DNA of 64,000 nt from a bacterium (lineage in GTDB: Bacteria; Planctomycetota; JAFGQW01). Shown here piece by piece: positions 16,911 to 25,932 of this stretch (positions are counted from its first letter, which is position 1; each line of letters begins with the position of its first letter). The DNA lies in contig JAUHXU010000001.1 of the NCBI GenBank assembly GCA_030426805.1, positions 356,501 through 420,500 on the forward strand, written 5' to 3'. The position numbers and the translations under genes were made by a program. The notes beneath the pieces are model-generated. The model was given only the letters and a program-made list of their open reading frames with translations, was not told the DNA's origin and made no database searches.

Positions 16911-18584
16911 ATGGGACGCACGCGATCGATGCCGGATTCTCGCAAGGGAGCGCTCGCTCTCTACCTGCTGTTCGGCGCCGCGCTGTTCTGGGCCCTCGCC
17001 TCCCACTTCCATCCCGGTTCCTCGTGGCACGCGCTCACGACGTTCGACCACGAGTATACCGCCGGGGTGGTCGGCTTGGTGCTGATCAACCTCGCGATCC
17101 GGTTCATGCGCTGGCAATTCCTGCTCCGCAAGATCGGCGTGCGGGTTCCGACGCGCGCGAGTCTCGGCATCTTCCTCGCGACGCTGTCGCTGATCATCAC
17201 CCCGCTGTATATCGGCGAGTTGCTCAAGCCCTACCTGATCAAAAAGCGTGTCGGTGCGCAAATGCGTCGGACGCTGGCGGTTGTGGCGATGGAGCGTTAC
17301 CTCGACGCGCTCGCGCTCGTCGCGCTCGCGCTCCTCGATCTCGACGGGCTGCGTCGGATCGGTCCGTGGGCCGCGCTGCCGGTCGCACTCGCGGTGCCGC
17401 TCGTCGCCGCGGCGCTGTCGCCTCGGTTGCGCGTCGCGATCGTGCGCCTCTTCAGTCGCCTCCGATTCTTCGTGTCGGTCGCCGAGCCGCTTCGCCCGTC
17501 GGGTGAAGCACTCGCGGCGCTCAATCGCGGCACGACGCTGCTCCAGGCGTTCGCCGCCTCGCTCGTCGCCTGGGCCGCGGCGGCCGCGTCACTCGCGCTG
17601 GTCCTACACGGATTCGGCGTCGACGCCCTGAGCCCGCTCGGGGCGATCGGCGCATTCGCATCGGCGACGCTCGCCGGGGCCGCGACACTGCTGCCCGGCG
17701 GCATCGGCCCGATGGAACTCACGCTCGCCGCGCGCTTGAACGCCGTCACGACCGCGGAGACCGCGTGGTCGGTCGTGTTCCTCTTGCGGCTGCTCACGCT
17801 GTGGTTCGGCGTCGCGCTCGGTGCGATCGTGCTGCTCGCGGGGCATCGGGCGTGGCTGCGGCGCGAGCCCGACGCCCCGCAGGCGCACTTCGGCGACCTC
17901 GCCCCGGTCTACGACGCACAGATCGCCCCGCACATGCGCGAGCACTACCTCGCGAAGAAGGTCGACCGGATGCAGCGCGTGCTCGCGTCTCGCGGGATCA
18001 CGGCGGGCCGCGGCGCCGACATCGGGTGCGGTACCGGCTGGTACGCGGCCGCGCTCGAACGCAACGGACACACGATCGTCGGACTCGATCGCGAGGTCCG
18101 GCAGCTCGCGCAGTTCGCCGACCGCACCGGCGCCCCGGGCGTCGTCGGCGACGCGAGCGCGCTGCCGTGGGCCGACGGGAGCTTCGACTTCGCCTACGCG
18201 ATCAACATCGTGCACCACCTGCCGAGCCGCGACGCGCAGCGGGCCGCGTTCGCCGAGGTCGCGCGCGTCCTGCGGCCCGGAGGCGTCTTCTTCCTGCACG
18301 AGATCAACGTGACGAACCCGCTCTATCGGCTCTACATGGTGTTTCTGTTCCCGGTCCTCAAGGACATCGACGAAGGGACGGAGCACTGGATCGCGCCGGA
18401 CGAGGACGCGCTCGTGCGACCGCTCACCCGTCGCGCGGTGGACTACTTCACGTTCCTGCCCGACTTCACGCCGCGCTTCGCGCTGCGGGCGCTCGCCGGG
18501 ATCGAACGTCGCTTGGAGCGGGGGCGACTCCGACGCGGGAGCGCACACTACATGATGGTGCTCGAGAAGGAGGACGCGCGATGA
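16911..18584 (+). CDS. Fusion of a flippase-like (LPG_synthase_TM/UPF0104) membrane domain and a class I methyltransferase
   Basis: A 557-residue two-part protein. Residues 10-312 form about eight transmembrane helices with the hallmarks of the AglD/MprF-flippase-like family (GELLKPYLI near 102 and LPGGIGPMEL near 261). Residues 325-557 are a Rossmann methyltransferase with AdoMet motif GADIGCGTGWYAAAL (368-381), acidic motif GLDRE, and ARVLRPGGVFFLHEI. The two domains are usually separate; the fusion suggests methylation of a lipid-linked substrate handled by the membrane part. ATG 16911 has no strong ribosome site; ATG 16929 (MPDSRK) is an alternative. It overlaps the M16 gene by ATGA. Confidence 0.85.
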   Translation: MGRTRSMPDSRKGALALYLLFGAALFWALASHFHPGSSWHALTTFDHEYTAGVVGLVLINLAIRFMRWQFLLRKIGVRVPTRASLGIFLATLSLIITPLYIGELLKPYLIKKRVGAQMRRTLAVVAMERYLDALALVALALLDLDGLRRIGPWAALPVALAVPLVAAALSPRLRVAIVRLFSRLRFFVSVAEPLRPSGEALAALNRGTTLLQAFAASLVAWAAAAASLALVLHGFGVDALSPLGAIGAFASATLAGAATLLPGGIGPMELTLAARLNAVTTAETAWSVVFLLRLLTLWFGVALGAIVLLAGHRAWLRREPDAPQAHFGDLAPVYDAQIAPHMREHYLAKKVDRMQRVLASRGITAGRGADIGCGTGWYAAALERNGHTIVGLDREVRQLAQFADRTGAPGVVGDASALPWADGSFDFAYAINIVHHLPSRDAQRAAFAEVARVLRPGGVFFLHEINVTNPLYRLYMVFLFPVLKDIDEGTEHWIAPDEDALVRPLTRRAVDYFTFLPDFTPRFALRALAGIERRLERGRLRRGSAHYMMVLEKEDAR

Positions 18585-21208
18585 GCGGCATCGCCACCGG
18601 CGAGTCGATTCCGTTTCTGCACGGCCACCTCGAGCGACTTCGCCTCGACAACGGGCTCACCGTCCTCTTCTTCGAGGACACGCGCGCGCCGGTCTTCGCG
18701 TTTCAGACGTGGATCCGCGCCGGCAGCCGCGACGACCCCGACGGCCGCAGCGGACTCGCACACCTCTTCGAGCACCTGATGTTCAAGGCGACGGCGACGC
18801 ACTCGGAGGGCGAGTTCCTGCGCCGCCTCGAAGCGCACGGTTCGCCGGACGTCAACGCGTGGACGTGGAACGACCAGACGGTCTACCTCCAGAGCCTCCC
18901 GGCCGGTCACCTCGACGTCGTCGCGGCGCTCGAGGCGGATCGCCTGCGTCACCTCGCGCTCACGCCCGAGACGTTCGAGACCGAACGGCAGATCGTCCTC
19001 GCCGAACGGGGCTCCCAGGTCGACACCGACCCCTACGGCCGACTCAACGAGCAGTTGTGGAACCTCGCGTTCCCGTGTCATCCGTACGGCCGCCCGGTCA
19101 TCGGCTGGCGCGACGACCTCGAACGGATCGATCTCGACGCGTGCAACGCGTTCTATCGCAGCTACTACCAGCCGAGCAACGCGCTCCTTGTCGTCGTCGG
19201 CAACGCGCCGCGCGACGAACTGGTCGCGATGCTCGAGCGCCACTACGCGCCGCTGCCGTCGACGCCGGTGATGCGGCCGGTGCCGGCCCCGGAGCCCGAG
19301 CAAGCGGCGCTCCGCACCGCGCGCGTCCCGGTCGACGCGGAGACCGAGATCCTCGCGCTCGGCGTCCGCATTCCGGAGGCGAACCACGCCGACCAACCGG
19401 CGCTGTGGCTGATCGATCGGATCCTGTTCGGCGGGCGGAGCGGTCGACTCTACCGGCGCCTCGTCGACGCCGGGATCGCGACCGACGTGCAGGCGTTCCT
19501 GCCGACGTTCGCCGCCTCGTCGCTCTACGACATCACGGTCGCACTGCGCCCCGACGCACGGGCCGACGACGCCCAGGCGGTGATCTTCGAGGCGTTCGAG
19601 TCGCTCGCGACGACACCGCCGACCGACGCCGAGTTGACCGCGGCGCGGCGACGCCTCGAGGCGAGCGTCTACGCCGACTGGCGCGAGGCGTGCGGAATCG
19701 GCGAGTGGGTCGGCCTCTTCGAGATCGCGACCGGCGACGTGCAGCGCGGCCTCGACCACCTCGCCCGCGTGCGCACGATCGACCCGGAAGCGATCCGCGA
19801 CGTCGCCGCGCGACTGCTGCGTCCGGCACGCGCGACCGCGATCATCGGCGAGCCGACCACCGGTGCCGCCAGGGTCGGCGTGCACGGCCCGGCCGGCCGG
19901 CGACGGTGCCACCTCGATGACGCCCCCCCGCCGGCCGGCGCCGCCCCGGTCATCGCGCTCGCCGAACCGTCGCCCCCGCTGGTGCGCACCGCCGTCGTCT
20001 TCGATGCCGGAAGCGCGCTCGACCCGGAGGGCAAGGAAGGCCTGGCCTACGTCACCGCGGCGATGCTGACCCGCGGCACACGTACGCGCGACAAGCGGGC
20101 GTTTCTCGAAGCGATCGAGGGGTTCGGCGCGACGGTGGACGCGACCGCCGGCTTCGAGCGCATCGAAATCGGTGGCGACACGCTCGCCGAGACGTGGCCG
20201 GACGTGCTCGCGCTCTTGCACGAGGCGCTCGTCGAACCGGCGTTCGACGCCGACGAAGTGGCCCGCCTGGTCGAGGAGTTGCGCGCCCGTCTCGTCGACG
20301 CGCGCAACGACGACGCACTGGTCGCGACCCACTGGCACGAGCGCACGCTGTTCGCCGGCCACCCGTATTGCCGCCCGGTCTGCGGCAACGCGGCGAGCCT
20401 GTCACGGATCACGCGAGAGGACGTCGTCGCGTTTCATCGCGATCGACTCGGCGCGACGGGCGCGGTCGCCGGCGTGGCCGGTGCGATCGGCGCCGACGCG
20501 GCGGACCGGGTCCGCGCCGTGCTCGACGCGCTCGGACCTCGCGACCCGATCGCGTGGGACGATCCGCCGCTCGCGCCGCCGGTCGGCCGCCGCGTGCTGC
20601 TCGTCGACAAGCCGGGGCGCACTCAGACCCGCATCCGGATCGGCCATCGCGGCGTCACCCTCGCCGACCCCGACTACCCGCTGCTCGAACTGGCGAACAC
20701 CGTGTTCGGCGCGGCGACCTATCGCTCGACCCTCGCCAACGAGATCCGCGAGCAGCGCGGCTGGTCCTACGACGTCGCGTGCGGCTTCAAGGTCGCGAAG
20801 CGCCCGCACGCATTCACGATCGCGATCGCGCCGTCGCCGGTCGACGCGCTGCCGGCGATCAATCGCACGCTCGAGTTGTTCAAGCGCGCGACCGGAGAGG
20901 CGCCGGCGACCGACGACCTCGAAGCGGCGCGCGCATTCCTCCTCGGCGCGTCGGCGTTCGACAGCGACACCGCCGACAAGCGACTGCGCCTCGCGCTCGA
21001 CCGTCAGGTGCTCGGCTTCGACCGCGACGCGTTCCTCGCGCGGATCGCGGCCGCCACCGCAGACGACGTCGTCGGTGCGATGGCGCGCCACTTCAACCCG
21101 CACGGCCTGTGGATCACGATCGTCGCGACCGCCGACGACCTGCGCAGCAAGCTCGAGCGCCACGGCGGCTTCGAAGCGATCGAAACCGTCGCCTACGACG
21201 CCGATTGA
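18581..21208 (+). CDS. M16-family zinc metallopeptidase, two fused M16 halves
   Basis: An 875-residue pitrilysin-clan peptidase. The inverted zinc motif HLFEH is at residues 61-65 and the distal ligand E142 (AERGS) follows at family spacing, so the N-terminal half should be catalytic. The C-terminal half (about 450-875) is a second M16 domain without HxxEH, the normal partner that closes the chamber, here in one chain. No signal peptide is evident, which suggests cytoplasmic action or an unrecognised export signal. The start is fixed by AAGGAGG at 18567-18573 and an ATGA overlap with the upstream fusion gene, so the two are translationally coupled. The 3' end overlaps the minus-strand gene by 16 bp. 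Confidence 0.92.
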   Translation: MSGIATGESIPFLHGHLERLRLDNGLTVLFFEDTRAPVFAFQTWIRAGSRDDPDGRSGLAHLFEHLMFKATATHSEGEFLRRLEAHGSPDVNAWTWNDQTVYLQSLPAGHLDVVAALEADRLRHLALTPETFETERQIVLAERGSQVDTDPYGRLNEQLWNLAFPCHPYGRPVIGWRDDLERIDLDACNAFYRSYYQPSNALLVVVGNAPRDELVAMLERHYAPLPSTPVMRPVPAPEPEQAALRTARVPVDAETEILALGVRIPEANHADQPALWLIDRILFGGRSGRLYRRLVDAGIATDVQAFLPTFAASSLYDITVALRPDARADDAQAVIFEAFESLATTPPTDAELTAARRRLEASVYADWREACGIGEWVGLFEIATGDVQRGLDHLARVRTIDPEAIRDVAARLLRPARATAIIGEPTTGAARVGVHGPAGRRRCHLDDAPPPAGAAPVIALAEPSPPLVRTAVVFDAGSALDPEGKEGLAYVTAAMLTRGTRTRDKRAFLEAIEGFGATVDATAGFERIEIGGDTLAETWPDVLALLHEALVEPAFDADEVARLVEELRARLVDARNDDALVATHWHERTLFAGHPYCRPVCGNAASLSRITREDVVAFHRDRLGATGAVAGVAGAIGADAADRVRAVLDALGPRDPIAWDDPPLAPPVGRRVLLVDKPGRTQTRIRIGHRGVTLADPDYPLLELANTVFGAATYRSTLANEIREQRGWSYDVACGFKVAKRPHAFTIAIAPSPVDALPAINRTLELFKRATGEAPATDDLEAARAFLLGASAFDSDTADKRLRLALDRQVLGFDRDAFLARIAAATADDVVGAMARHFNPHGLWITIVATADDLRSKLERHGGFEAIETVAYDAD

Positions 21209-21726
21209 CGGCGGAGCCCGGTCCGGAGGATCCGGCGCACCGAAGAGAGGACGAGGACGGCCGCGACCAGCCCGAACGTCGCGAGCGCGGTGTTCGGATT
21301 GCGCGACCACCCGTCCGCTCGACGGCCGACGAAGACGAACGGGAGACCGTCCGCCTCGCCGAGGCGCGAATCACGTGCGACGAACCGCTCGAAGCGCGTC
21401 GCGATCTCGGGCTGGAGCGGATCGGCGGTCGCGACGAGGTCGAGCGGCCGGGCCGCGCCGATCACCCAGCGTTCGTCGCGCAAGTGCGCGAGCAGCACCT
21501 CGCGCGCGGCCTCGTTCGGCGGCAGCAGATAGGGCTCCGCGAACTCGACGCGGAACGGACGGATCGGCTGCAGCCCGACGATCGCGATCAACGCGCCGCC
21601 GTAGAACAACGCGTTCGCACGCACCGGCGGTCGCGCTCCGCGGGCACGCAGGCCGAGGATCGCACCGACGAGGACGCCCGCGACGCCGACCGCGATCAGC
21701 GTCGTCGCGAGCCAGACCGGGAGCAT
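21193..21726 (-). CDS. Hypothetical membrane protein
   Basis: A 177-residue protein that I do not recognise. Hydrophobic segments at about residues 5-25 and 37-53 and another at 145-163 suggest three membrane passes, with a roughly 90-residue hydrophilic domain between the second and third (starting RPFRVEFAEPYLLPP). It starts 4 bp after the AsmA-family gene, so the two form an operon and may act together at the envelope. Its 3' end overlaps the M16 peptidase gene tail to tail by 16 bp. Confidence 0.7.
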   Translation of the reverse strand: MLPVWLATTLIAVGVAGVLVGAILGLRARGARPPVRANALFYGGALIAIVGLQPIRPFRVEFAEPYLLPPNEAAREVLLAHLRDERWVIGAARPLDLVATADPLQPEIATRFERFVARDSRLGEADGLPFVFVGRRADGWSRNPNTALATFGLVAAVLVLSSVRRILRTGLRRQSAS

Positions 21727-21730
21727 CGCG

Positions 21731-24496
21731 CTACTTCTTCCGCTTCTTCTTGCCGCCGAGCAGGCCGTCGAGCGCGCCGCCCAGTGCCTTGCCGAGATCG
21801 CCCTCGATCCCGCCGAGGCTCGAGATGTCGGACAGCTTGAGCGTCGGCCGCATCAGTGTGCCGCCGACGCCGATCGGGAACTTCTCCATGTTCGACAGCA
21901 ACGCCTTCAGGATCTTGTCCCCGGTCTTGAGCTTGCCGTCGCGGGAGCGCCCGCGGTAGAGCCGTTCGACGAGCGGCCCCGGGTCGACCGTGTAGTCGAT
22001 CGCCTGATCGAACCCGGTCTTGCCCTTGAAGCCCCACGCGAGTTCGCGGTCCTTCACGGTCAGCGAGTCGTGGATGACGTTGCCCTCGCGCACCTTGAAC
22101 GCGGTCGTCACGGTGTCGAACGCGTACTTCGCCTTGCCCTTCGTCGCCATCAAGACCTGCTGCACGAGCGGCGATCCGCTCACGTGGCCACCGACGACCT
22201 TGGCGCTGCCGCCGCCGACCAGTCCCGCCAACTCGTCGATCGTCGTCGGCATCGGCCCCTTCGCGTTGAAGGTCGCATCGATCGCCCCCCCGACCTGGGC
22301 ATCGACCCCCTCGGGGAGCGCGTAGATCGGGACGACGTAGCGGACGAGCGAGGCGATGGTCTGCGTGATACCGACGCCCTTGACCTCGAGCGCGACGTCC
22401 ATCGGTTGCGCCGGCTTGCCGAGTTGGAGATCGGCGCGCAGCGAGACGCGGCCGCCGTTGACGCGCGCGTCGAACGTCGGGATCTTGATGTGCTGGTCGA
22501 CCATCTCCCCGTCGATGACGACCTCGTCGATCGACACGCCGGCGCGCTGGAGCGTCGCGCCGCGTAGCGCGAACTTGCCCTGCATCCAGTCGGTCTCCTT
22601 CGCCGGATCCAGACGACCCGACCAGGTCGAGCGCAGTTCGCCGCCGGCGACGAATCCCGCAGGCAGCGCGAAGCTGCCCTGCGCGAGAGCACGCGCCGGA
22701 TCCGCGGTCATCGTCGCGTCGATCGCGACTGCCGGCAGGGCCTCACTCGTGAACTTCGCCTCGAGGGTCGACGCGGTGCCCTTCACCGTCGCGGTGCCGT
22801 CGGCCGCGGTCACGTCGCCGACAGGCCGCAGCGTCACATCGGTGTCGAGGCGCGCCTTCGGCTCGGCGATCGTGCGTCCGTCCATCGCGTACTTCACGTC
22901 GGTCAGGTCGGCCCCACCGGTCGCGCGGATCCGCTCCGCGGTCGCGTCGATGTCCCACGCGGCATCGAACGCGCCGGACATCGCGCGCACCGACTCGTTC
23001 TCGTCGAGCATCGGTGAGCGCGCGCGGACCGCTTCGATCGTGCCCTTCATCGTCACACGCGCCTTGCCGGTCGAGGCGGCGAGCGACGACTCGGTGATGT
23101 CGACGCCGCCTTCGACGCCGCTGCCGCGCAGCGTGACCGTCCCGGTCGCCGACGCGGCGTCGTCGATCGCGACGCGCATGTCGACGTCGACGCGGGCCTT
23201 CGGTTCGCGCAGCAGCGCCTTGCCGTCACGGTCCGCCGCGAGGTCGACGAGATCGACGCCCCCCTTCGCGATCATCGCGCCGTCCCGCTCGACGACGTCG
23301 AGCCGGCCGTCGATTCGTCCCGCGAGCGAGAGGCCCGGCGGGAGAAACGCACCCAGGTCCCCGAGGGAGCCGCGCGTGGCGACGTCGCCGGTGAACGACG
23401 GTCGGGCCCCGGCGAGCGACACGACGCCGCCGGCGTCGAGTTCGAGCGGGAGTCCGCGCACGGTGGCCTTCGCGATCCGCACGCGATCGACACGCTCGAT
23501 CGCGCCCTCGAATCGCAGCCGGACGTCCGACTCCTCGAAGAGTCGCTCGCCCTCGCGAACGCGAAGGTCGGCGACCTGCGCATCGGCCTCGACGGCGACG
23601 ACCGGCGCGCCTTCGGGCCCGTCGACGGTGCGAAGACGGCCACTCGCCCGAAGGATGCCCGACTCGATGCGCTGGGGGGTCTGCGCGAGCGGGCCGAGCA
23701 CCGCGAGGTCGATGCCACCGACCTGGAACGTGCCCTCACCGCGCGGGGCGCTCCCGTCCGGCGGCAACGTCAGGTCGAGCACCATCTCCAGCGGGTCGCG
23801 GCGGTTGCCGGTGACGAACCGGCCGGCCACCTTCGACGTCGCTTGCCCGGTCGCGCCGTCGAAATGCGCGGTGACGTCGCACTCCTCGAGCGCGAGCCCG
23901 GGCCGACCCTCGACCGGAAGAACGCGGATGGCGGCACCGGTCACCTCGAGTCGCGCCGCGATGCGTTCGAGCGACGAGCCACCGCCGTCGCCCTTGCCCT
24001 TGCCCTTGCCGCCGCCGGGCGCCGGCTCCTTCGCGCCGGGCTTGGGCTTCGTGCCGGGCCACGGTTCACGGCGCGCCGGATCGACGACGACGAGCGGACG
24101 GTCGACCGCGACGCGATCGAGGTGGACCCGGCCGCGGACGAGCCCGCTCCACGACGGCACGACGTCGATCGATGCGACCTCGACGCGCAGACCGTGCTCG
24201 ATCCGCTCGGTCGCGCGGAGTCCCTCGATGCTGAGACCGGAGGTCCATCCGAAGTCGCACCGGGCCAACTCGAGGTCGAATCCCTCGTCGTCGGCGGCGG
24301 AGACGAGCGTGCTCCGGGCGATCGACGCGATCACGTAGGGCCCGAACAACGCCGTCGCAGCGCCGAGGACGAGGAAGACGCCGAGGACGATCCACGGCCA
24401 GCGGCGCCGCTTCGGCGCGTCCGGCTCGCCATCGGCGGCGCCGGCGTCGGGTTTCGATTTCGGATCGGCGTCGGACGGGTGTTCGACGTCAGACAT
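21731..24496 (-). CDS. AsmA-family envelope protein
   Basis: A 921-residue protein. After a charged N-terminus, one membrane anchor (RRRWPWIVLGVFLVLGAA, about residues 31-55) leads into a very long repetitive beta-rich periplasmic region typical of AsmA/TamB-like bridge proteins. A Gly/Lys-rich insert lies near residue 165. The C-terminal part (KFPIGVGGTLMRPTLKL, then a lysine-rich end) resembles the AsmA C-terminal domain. Such proteins are linked to lipid transfer to, or assembly of, the outer membrane. The start at 24496 has GGAGG about 10 nt upstream; frames upstream of it run into the promoter. Confidence 0.82.
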   Translation of the reverse strand: MSDVEHPSDADPKSKPDAGAADGEPDAPKRRRWPWIVLGVFLVLGAATALFGPYVIASIARSTLVSAADDEGFDLELARCDFGWTSGLSIEGLRATERIEHGLRVEVASIDVVPSWSGLVRGRVHLDRVAVDRPLVVVDPARREPWPGTKPKPGAKEPAPGGGKGKGKGDGGGSSLERIAARLEVTGAAIRVLPVEGRPGLALEECDVTAHFDGATGQATSKVAGRFVTGNRRDPLEMVLDLTLPPDGSAPRGEGTFQVGGIDLAVLGPLAQTPQRIESGILRASGRLRTVDGPEGAPVVAVEADAQVADLRVREGERLFEESDVRLRFEGAIERVDRVRIAKATVRGLPLELDAGGVVSLAGARPSFTGDVATRGSLGDLGAFLPPGLSLAGRIDGRLDVVERDGAMIAKGGVDLVDLAADRDGKALLREPKARVDVDMRVAIDDAASATGTVTLRGSGVEGGVDITESSLAASTGKARVTMKGTIEAVRARSPMLDENESVRAMSGAFDAAWDIDATAERIRATGGADLTDVKYAMDGRTIAEPKARLDTDVTLRPVGDVTAADGTATVKGTASTLEAKFTSEALPAVAIDATMTADPARALAQGSFALPAGFVAGGELRSTWSGRLDPAKETDWMQGKFALRGATLQRAGVSIDEVVIDGEMVDQHIKIPTFDARVNGGRVSLRADLQLGKPAQPMDVALEVKGVGITQTIASLVRYVVPIYALPEGVDAQVGGAIDATFNAKGPMPTTIDELAGLVGGGSAKVVGGHVSGSPLVQQVLMATKGKAKYAFDTVTTAFKVREGNVIHDSLTVKDRELAWGFKGKTGFDQAIDYTVDPGPLVERLYRGRSRDGKLKTGDKILKALLSNMEKFPIGVGGTLMRPTLKLSDISSLGGIEGDLGKALGGALDGLLGGKKKRKK

Positions 24497-24544
24497 CTGT
24501 CGGGTGCCTCCCTGTGGCGTTTCTCGGCGCGTCGCGTTCGGAGA

Positions 24545-24550
24545 ATTGTA
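24545..24550 (-). promoter_or_regulatory. -10 box (TACAAT) for the AsmA-family gene
   Basis: TACAAT on the minus strand, 49 bp upstream of the gene start, is a 5/6 match to the sigma-70 -10 hexamer. No -35 is obvious. Confidence 0.4.
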
Positions 24551-24666
24551 GCAGGCCCCGCGATTCGGACACGGTCGACCGGGCAGTGCGAAAACGCTTC
24601 GCAGCAAAAAAGTCGCGATCGGGCCTTCAGTTACGCACGTCTCGACCGAAGCGCGCGCGATGTCGT

Positions 24667-24694
24667 TTGACGGACGGCATTCGCGGGGTAGGCT
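24667..24694 (+). promoter_or_regulatory. Promoter candidate upstream of the GEMM riboswitch
   Basis: TTGACG (24667-24672, 5/6 match to -35) and TAGGCT (24689-24694, weak -10) are 16 bp apart. A start about 7 bp downstream would place the riboswitch in the 5' leader of the pilin-like operon. Confidence 0.4.
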
Positions 24695-24730
24695 TCACAC
24701 GGATGGCGCGCCAACGCGGCGCGCGGAACT

Positions 24731-24844
24731 GGAATCAAGGCAAACGCCTCGAAAGGGGCGGACGCAAAGCTTCGGACCTACGTCACGGCAACCCGGCCCA
24801 CGGCCGAGCCGCGATAGGGTGGCCGGGCCGCCGAAGGTTGATCC
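24731..24844 (+). promoter_or_regulatory. GEMM (c-di-GMP-I class) riboswitch
   Basis: The conserved core is present in order. GGCAAAC is followed by a 6-bp stem (CGCCTC/GGGGCG) with a GAAA tetraloop, then GGACGCAAAGC, then GGACCTA, and finally a hairpin GGTGGCCGGGCCGCC. The flanks ATCAA (24734-24738) and TTGAT (24838-24842) can form the closing stem P1. The only good ribosome site (GAAGG, 24833-24837) lies between the last hairpin and P1, 7 nt before the GTG at 24845. Ligand binding that stabilises P1 could therefore bury it and lower translation. Members bind c-di-GMP; some variants prefer 3',3'-cGAMP, which I cannot settle by eye. Placement before pilin-like genes fits known GEMM targets. 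Confidence 0.9.
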
Positions 24845-25324
24845 GTGAAGAAGATGACGACCACGCACCCCGACGCCCCGCGCGTCGGTCGGGTGCGACC
24901 CCGGGCGACGTCCCTGCGAGCCGAATCGCTCGACCCGTCGGCCGCCGAATCCGGCGGACGACGGCGCCGCACGTTCGTCCCGCTCGACGACACGCCTCTT
25001 CTCGTGACGGGACGCCCCTCCTCGCGCCTCCCGACACGACGCGCTCTGGCGCTCGCGCTCGTCGGCGCGGTGATCGTCGCATTGTCGGCGATCACCGCGC
25101 CCGCGAAACGCGAAGAGCCGACGCCCGCGCCGGCGAAACCGGCCAAGGCCGATCGACGGATCGACCTGTTCGCCGCCTGGGACGAGCCGTACGAGACGAG
25201 CGAATCGTTCGAGGCCGACAGCGAGACACCGGTCGGCGCGTCGACGCAGGTCGACACGCATCGGATCGTGCTGATCGCAGGACCGTCGAGCGGCGCCGCG
25301 CTCCCGCCGGAGTCGACCCGATGA
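24845..25324 (+). CDS. Hypothetical single-span membrane protein, first gene of the riboswitch operon
   Basis: A 159-residue protein that I do not recognise. A basic N-terminus of about 65 residues precedes one membrane helix (RALALALVGAVIVALSAITA, about 66-85), then a Pro/Ala-rich linker and a short acidic C-terminal domain. This bitopic layout recalls PilO/GspM-like or other small pilus-assembly anchors, but no motif proves it. The GTG start is chosen because GAAGG lies 7 nt upstream; an ATG three codons later is an alternative. It overlaps the next gene by ATGA and is the gene most directly controlled by the GEMM riboswitch. Confidence 0.75.
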   Translation: MKKMTTTHPDAPRVGRVRPRATSLRAESLDPSAAESGGRRRRTFVPLDDTPLLVTGRPSSRLPTRRALALALVGAVIVALSAITAPAKREEPTPAPAKPAKADRRIDLFAAWDEPYETSESFEADSETPVGASTQVDTHRIVLIAGPSSGAALPPESTR

Positions 25325-25932
25325 TCGCCCGCCGCACCCGACGCCGCGAGCGTGGCCTGACCCTCCTCGAGATGGTCATCGCGTCGGGGATCCTGTCGAC
25401 GGTGTTCCTCGGCGTGGGCGCACTGTTCTCGGGCAGCACCGCGCAGACGCGCACGATCCGACGCGACGCCTCGATCGCGCAGAAGGCGCTCGAGATCGTC
25501 GACGTGTGCCGCTCGATCCCGTTCGGCCAGGTCGGCGACGTGAAACTCGACGAGACGCGGCTGATCGAATTGTTCGACGCCGACCCCCAGCTCGGATGGA
25601 CCGACGGCGCGACGCTCACCGCGGTCGCGAACACCGCGGCGGCCGCGACCGGCGGCGCGATCGTGATCCCGACGAGCGACACCCGCTACTTCCCCGACGG
25701 GTTCATCGCGGACGGCGCGTTCGTCGTGCGCATCACGACGACCGGTGGCGCCCTGATGAGCCGCGCGACCGCCGACGATCCGCTGTTCGCGCTTCGTCTG
25801 AAGAACGGCACCGTGCCGACGGCCGCCGCGATCCGCGTGTCGGTCGACTTCCGCTACGACGGCGGACGCGGCGAGCGACGCATGCTGCAGACGGTCATCG
25901 TCGCCCGAGATCCGGAGGGAGTGACGCCATGA
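25321..25932 (+). CDS. Type IV pilin/pseudopilin-like protein (GspI/PilV type)
   Basis: A 203-residue protein with a class III (prepilin) leader: basic RRTRRRERG, cleavage after G, then LTLLEMVIASGILSTVFLG with the conserved Glu at mature position 5 and a hydrophobic helix. A prepilin peptidase would cut and N-methylate it. The C-terminal domain is beta-rich and has no recognisable binding motif. ATG 25321 overlaps the stop of the preceding gene (ATGA), and its own stop overlaps the next start the same way, so translation is coupled along the operon. Confidence 0.85.
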   Translation: MIARRTRRRERGLTLLEMVIASGILSTVFLGVGALFSGSTAQTRTIRRDASIAQKALEIVDVCRSIPFGQVGDVKLDETRLIELFDADPQLGWTDGATLTAVANTAAAATGGAIVIPTSDTRYFPDGFIADGAFVVRITTTGGALMSRATADDPLFALRLKNGTVPTAAAIRVSVDFRYDGGRGERRMLQTVIVARDPEGVTP

